Shown here in pieces: positions 58,883 to 64,000 of a DNA stretch of 64,000 nt. The position numbers were made by a program, and so were the translations under genes. Source of the stretch: Adineta vaga (Eukaryota; Rotifera); the NCBI GenBank assembly GCA_021613535.1, contig CP075495.1, forward strand, positions 12,958,001-13,022,000. Direction: 5' to 3'. The notes below the pieces were generated by a model that saw only the letters and a program-made list of their open reading frames with translations, made no database searches and was not told the origin of the DNA. How positions within the stretch are numbered: the stretch's first letter is position 1; each line of letters starts with the position of its first letter.

Positions 58883-60987
58883 CTAAGTATATTTTGTGAA
58901 GGATGACGATTGATTCATGTTATTACCACCATTTTGTCCAAGGCCATTTCGTAAAGCATATTGATTTTTATATGATGAACGGTATGTTGTTGTATATGCA
59001 CCTGAAAAGAAAGCACATTTATTTGAATGGGAGTGAAGATTTTTCGTTAAAATCATGCAAGAAAAATCAATTACCTGGATAATTATTTGTTGTTGAACGA
59101 TTTTGTTGTGTTGGTTCAGTTGTACTAAATTGTGGTTGAACTACTTGTGTTTGTTGTTGATATTGATTCGAATCATACATATTTGATGATGATAATGAAT
59201 TTGTGGATGAACGACGATTTGTTAAATATTTCGAATAATTCACTGGAAGATCAGTGATTTTATCAACAATACGTATTTCACTGAAAAAAACAAAAGAAGC
59301 AATGAAATATTGAAAACATCTTTTGATATACATCATACCCGATTGTACTTGTAGCGTTAGTGAATGAGGATCAGCACGAAAAACACCTTCATCAATGATA
59401 ACTTGTTCATGATGTGCTCTTGGTTGTTCATATTCGATAATCAAATTTTTCGCTGATCTATTCCTATAATTGATTTATGTTGACGAAAACATTGATTATC
59501 GAATGAAAGATAAAACTTACATTTCAACAGGTGGTGCTCGTTCGACAATAACTGGTCGTTCCTTTGTTTCTTCATAAGGTAACCATTTTTCGTAGATAAC
59601 TTGTCGTGGTTTGGGCGGTGGAGCTGGAAGACGTTCGACAATAACTTGACGAGGTGGGGCTGGTGGTGCTGGTAAAATTTTTTCAATAATTTGCGGTTGT
59701 TGTTGTACCGGTGGAGTTGGTGGACGTTCACCTAACCACCCAAGAAAAACAATAGAATACAAGAAATACGCAATAATCCTACGAATAATGAGAGGAGGAG
59801 GTGTTGGTGGTGTTGGTGGACGTTGTCGAATAACCAATGGTGGTGGTGCGGGTGGAGCAGGTGCTTGTCGTTCCTTTAATTGATATCAATGAAAATGAAA
59901 ATGAGACAAAAAAGAAGAATTTCCATATACTTTGATAATGATAGGTGCTGGTTCAGGACCTGGTGGTGGTTCTAAAAAGCGCACGTTGACCTGTTGTTTA
60001 TAATGAATATTTTGATCAGTTGGTTTAACAACACGTAACGGTTCATTATCCGATTGAACATTTAAATTCTCCAATCGACCCTCTGGTGCAATAACTGCAT
60101 GGAATAATGAAAAGGAATCGAATTACAAACATTGAAATCTAGAAATTAAGTTGTCTTTACCTTCATGTGTTCGATATTCCGAACGTTGATATTGATGACT
60201 TGGACCAGCACGAGCAAGTATTTCATTGCCAAAACGTTCATCATGAAAAACATTGCCTGTTGCACGCAATGTTGATGTATCAACATTTGCTCCATAGTTT
60301 TGCGAATTTTGTTGTGATGTAACATAACGAGTTTGTTGTTGAAAATTATTATTACCACTAGAAATGCACATGTTAGGAAAAGAAATTTAATCAGCAAAGA
60401 AGAAATAAGCTACAGAGATGCTTCTAACAAACCCGTTAAGAAGATTAGTATTATTATTAATTGCTTTTCTTTTCTTTCTTTTTTAATTTACCCTCGTGGT
60501 GAAGTACATTGACAACAGCTAAATCAGAATAAAAGATATAGAAAATGTACTCAGAACTGTCTCAACCGAGAAAAAAGAAGAAATAGAATGTTTAGTAAAA
60601 GTAATTAGCGTAAGAAAAAGAAAAATAAGGATTTGATATTTAACACACATGCTTACTTTGGTGGTACGTAGCCGGTTGGACTATAGAATTGGAAAATATT
60701 AGAATAAAAATCTTTGAATAGAAAGATGATGAAAAGGACTAATGATCAAGTATTATTTCTATAAGAGTATAAAACTATATTTGCGTTCTATTCGTATTGA
60801 TTTAAAACTATTAAATTTTCTGTCGCTGTCCTTCTCTTTCATGTTATTCGATCTTATTTTATGAAACCGTACATATTCATTAGACACTAGTAGAAATAAC
60901 TTACCCACGTGGTGTATTCAAATTGGAACGATATTTATCGAGAAATGAATTATAACCATTATTATCTTGTCTGGCTGATGCGGCCAT
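58883..60987 (-). CDS. Proline-rich repeat protein with EKWLPY-type cytoskeletal motif
   Basis: ATG 60987, stop TAG 58885-58883. The first exon (60987-60905) encodes MAASARQDNNGYNSFLDKY. A 24-nt microexon near 60665 (PTGYVPP) and a 27-nt exon near 60510 (NCCQCTSPRG) follow, both fitting phase. The middle is built of IIRERPPTPP-like units: PPPLVIRQRPPTPPTPPPLI, QIIEKILPAPPAPPRQVIVE, then PKPRQVIYEKWLPYEE and RPVIVERAPP. After this come IIIDEGVF-like (QVIIDEGVFRADPHSL) and IRIVDKITDLPVNYSKYLT blocks and a polar Gln/Asn/Ser tail ending SSSFTKYT. Val/Pro repeats around EKWLPY recall articulin/alveolin-type membrane-skeleton proteins of protists. A structural role is inference. Confidence 0.75.
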
Positions 60988-62342
60988 TGCTTATTTTGAT
61001 AATCTGAAACAGTAAACATTTTCATTTATTAAAATTAATTTCTATCAATGAAAAACAATATTGCTCTTTTCAATAAAAATCTAGTAAAATGATTTGAATT
61101 GAGAGAGTGCATGAGGCTATTATTACTCTCAATCTATCGGTAGTGATGTTAGAAATATTATAGTTGGTTGCTATTCAACGAAAGCATCCTTTTAACCAAT
61201 ACGAAGTTAACTAGTAACTTGCCACTCCCTGCATATTTCATGCTCTGCATCTATTGTTGTTGCCAAGTGATCAAAGAAGAAAAAAATTGAGAGAAATAAT
61301 CAAATCTTATATTTTTTTCTACCGTTGAGTGTCATTGCTTTCTTTTTTTATTCTCTTTCTCTAACTTATTAACAAAACGTTCTTTTCACAGTCTTTGAAA
61401 CTGTTAAGTATATTTTCTCGAAGGAAAGAGAGAAAAACACGTCTGCCATCAGTTTCTATTGTATGTCACACACGACAACATGAAAGCAACGAAATTGTTC
61501 ACTGTAAATGACAACATCAACAAAAAAACAAAATTATTAAAATAACAAACAGAAAAATGATGTTTCTTAGTAACTAAACATAATAATATAGTTAGAAGCA
61601 TGTACAAATGTTTTCGAAGAGAAAATTAATATCTGGATATAGAATGGTTATTTATTTATCTTAAAATAATATTCAAGTTTACTTTGATTAACACAATGGT
61701 TTTCAATCGTATAAAGTAGAAAAATGAATATAAGTTAATTTAATTTCTTCAATTTCTACAAGTCTCTTCGAAAAAAAGATGTTATTTTATCTGAATAACA
61801 ATATCCTATAATGACATTTATAAGACTTCTAGAAAAACAAACTTCATTGATTATATTTTTCATGATTTGAAAAAATAACCATCGTAGTAAGTTCTCTTTT
61901 CTGCTATTCATCTCAGACAACAATATATCGATATGTAGATGTTAATGTTCAATCACTTTTTTTCTTCGGAATCATTCGTTGTCATAGGAAACAGTATATA
62001 TATATCAATATGTTAGTAACCAGAATATAAGAAAATGAATTGAAATAATCGAAGCACTCTTCAATCAATTAACTGGAAGATCTTCAAAATAATACATCGA
62101 AGTTTCATAGTAATTGAAAACAACGTTTCAAACATGTATACAAAACGTTTTTGTATTCCATTGACATTTTTTGTTCATATTATAATTCGATTTATTGTCT
62201 AATACATTAAATACTTAAAATTTGAACAGAAAAAAGAAAGAAATGAAGAATGAATGAACAAATAATTAGATAGAATAGGGACAATGTATGTATGTATATA
62301 TATATATATATATGTATACACGAAGAAAGTTCAGAAACATCT
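60988..62342. other. Intergenic stretch upstream of the Pro-rich gene
   Basis: AT-rich, holding the 5' flank of the gene starting at 60987 and the 3' flank of the minus-strand gene ending at 62343. A TATG/TA simple repeat lies at about 62287-62318. No exon recognised. Confidence 0.5.
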
Positions 62343-64000
62343 TTAGATTTTCGATTGACCAATTAGGAGCATCAATGCTAATGCTAATCCAAAAGCGATT
62401 ATTACATGTAGTAAAAGAAAGATTGCTTTAATTCGATCTTTGATAGTATTTTCTTCTGGTTCAATCTTTGTCGTATCAGTTCCATTTCGATCATGCATTG
62501 CAATTGTATTTGTTTTTGTCATTTTTAATGCTGTTTTTTCGAAATAAACTTCAATCATTTCAAAAATTACAAATATGACTGGTAACCAACATGACCAGGC
62601 TGCAACAATTGCCCATTCTTTGTTTGTTCGAAAATCAAAATATCCAAAAAACATTGCTAAGAATATGGCAGCAATGGAAAGTATAAAAGCACTGAAACCA
62701 ACAGTTGCATGAGCATAATTAAATATAAAACGATAACGATCATCAGGATTACATCGAAATAATGCCATAAATGGTTGAATAATTGCAAAACATATAACTA
62801 AAATTCCGATGATAGAATGAGCAAATTCACGTCGATTATCTCGTGAAACCCATTGACCTTTTTTATAGACAAGAATGAGAACGAAAGCAATTAAGGTTAA
62901 TATGGCAACACTTGTCATGATAGTACGATGAATAGCAAACCATACTGCTTTACCACATATTTTTCGATCACTCCATGCCTTTTTGAAGTAACGTGCAATA
63001 AGAATACCAGTTGAAACAAGAACTATCCAAGTAAAAATCATAATAATACCATGAGCTTTCATAAGACCGACAGAGTTCGATGTGTTCGGTTGAGCATTTA
63101 CAGTAATTGTTTCTGCACGATTTAATACAACCGTTTGCGAAAGTGCTTCACGAAATGAATGTCTAATCAATAAATCTATTGAACAGAATAATAAGGAAGT
63201 ACATATATATATATATCGAAAGTTCAAAGACTTACTGGAGCCATCCAGATTTCCAATTGCTATCAATGGATAGTAGTTAGTCGTTTGAGAAAGAGCAGGA
63301 AATGTAATCTGACGAGACTGACGTGTTGTATTCGCAAAGTTAGATAGAGTAAAATCACAATGAATAACGCCATCATCTAGTCTTTCTCGAGTTGCGCTGA
63401 AAATACCACCCAAATCTGAAGTTGAATCAGGCAATTCTGGTCGGTTGTATTCACCTGGATTAATGAAACGTTGAAGAGATATTGTTTCATCAGCCAGACG
63501 TCGACATATGAAAACATGATCCTCTCCCTATACAAAAAAGCATTATGCATAAACGTTGTTTTGTGCGAAAAACTTAGTTGATACCATTTTACGATCACCT
63601 GAAAGTCCAATTGCTAGCCATTGTGATGCTTTTAGATTATTTATTCTCATATTTACAGTTGTAATACCTGCTATATATGTCCAAGTAATATTCACTGCTA
63701 CATCACTCGATTGTGGTGTACTAGTGGTGGAACCAGTACTTGGTGTAGTTATCTATCAAGAATAAAATACATATACTTTTATTGTTTCTTTCCTCATGGA
63801 AATAACTATGGTCGATCAATGTTAGAGAAGTAGAAACATTTCTGAAAGAAGATGTAACAGCTCATACAAATCATTTTAATAGTTAAAATACGGTGTGCTA
63901 TCTAGACATATCTTTCATGTAAAACTTACCATCGATGGATCAATCTGGATTGCTTCTGCTTGATTTAACATAACAGTTTGAGGAAGTGCCTGGCGAAATG
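62343..64000 (-). CDS. DOMON plus cytochrome b561 transmembrane reductase-like protein; 5' end outside window
   Basis: Resembles FRRS1/SDR2-type ferric-chelate reductases, which move electrons across a membrane through b561 haems. The exon joins are good: IDPSM|ITTPSTG (intron about 63757-63930), GDRKM|GEDHVF (intron about 63532-63587), and a 60-nt intron at 63176-63235 joining NLDGS to LLIRHSFREALSQ. A DOMON domain spans NITWTYIAGITTVNMRI, WLAIGLSGD, HVFICRRLADET. The b561 helices include KAHGIIMIFTWIVLVSTGIL, FAIHRTIMTSVAIL, FAHSIIGILVICFAIIQPFM and FNYAHATVGFSAFIL, with the helix histidines expected for haem ligation. The edge exon ends FRQALPQTVMLNQAEAI, echoing FREALSQTVVLNRAETI after the second DOMON, so at least two DOMON units are in tandem. 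Confidence 0.82.

Noticed and set aside
1-64000. CRISPR arrays, bacterial operons, Shine-Dalgarno sites or phage genes
   Set aside because: Spliced animal genes throughout; no regularly spaced repeats or bacterial gene organisation seen.

Overview
The window is eukaryotic nuclear DNA: AT-rich, protein-coding genes broken by many short (about 45-70 nt) GT-AG introns, and every recognisable protein is animal-like (Wntless, GPR155, SCO, GLD2-type poly(A) polymerase, VPS51, METTL9, PDXDC1, Cys-loop receptors). Compact genes, AT-rich codons and a splice-acceptor-like AG just before several start codons fit a bdelloid rotifer such as Adineta or Rotaria. That assignment is inference; nothing here proves it.

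Layout. 1-7501 (+): 3' part of an RNF217-type RBR ubiquitin ligase, a decayed Merlin-type DNA transposon (1640-2372) that seems to supply its stop codon, then a tight co-oriented trio GTPBP3 / SCO / TENT2 (tRNA modification, cytochrome oxidase assembly, poly(A) addition). 7502-12056: gene-poor, with two copies of an inverted-repeat element. 12057-17905 (-): Ig-domain receptor tyrosine kinase with an unusual kinase domain. 18165-23323 (+): Wntless and a GPR155-like transporter/DEP protein. 26760-28618 (+): neuronal-calcium-sensor-like protein with a long tail. 29537-30139 and 32104-32873 (-): two unrecognised proteins. 33537-37225 (-): METTL9 and VPS51. 39653-41475 (+): a pentameric ligand-gated channel (pLGIC) without the Cys-loop cysteines. 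42824-46068 (-): a glycine/GluCl-like pLGIC with two alternative pore cassettes. 46069-53283: 7 kb with simple repeats and no convincing gene. 53284-56166 (-): PDXDC1. 57759-58468 (+): small RING protein. 58883-60987 (-): Pro-rich repeat protein with microexons. 62343 to the right edge (-): DOMON/cytochrome b561 protein, 5' end outside the window.

The most interesting item is the channel gene at 42824-46068. It carries two homologous M1-M2 cassettes, one a single 192-nt exon and the other split over three exons that also total 192 nt, with identical boundary phases. This predicts two receptors sharing ligand-binding and M3-M4 regions but with different pores.

Four conserved genes (GTPBP3, WLS, VPS51, PDXDC1) each carry one apparent single-base frameshift; three of the four are cured by adding one base to a short homopolymer. 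Consensus error is the simplest explanation, allele decay the alternative. All family calls come from reading translations by eye; no searches were run.
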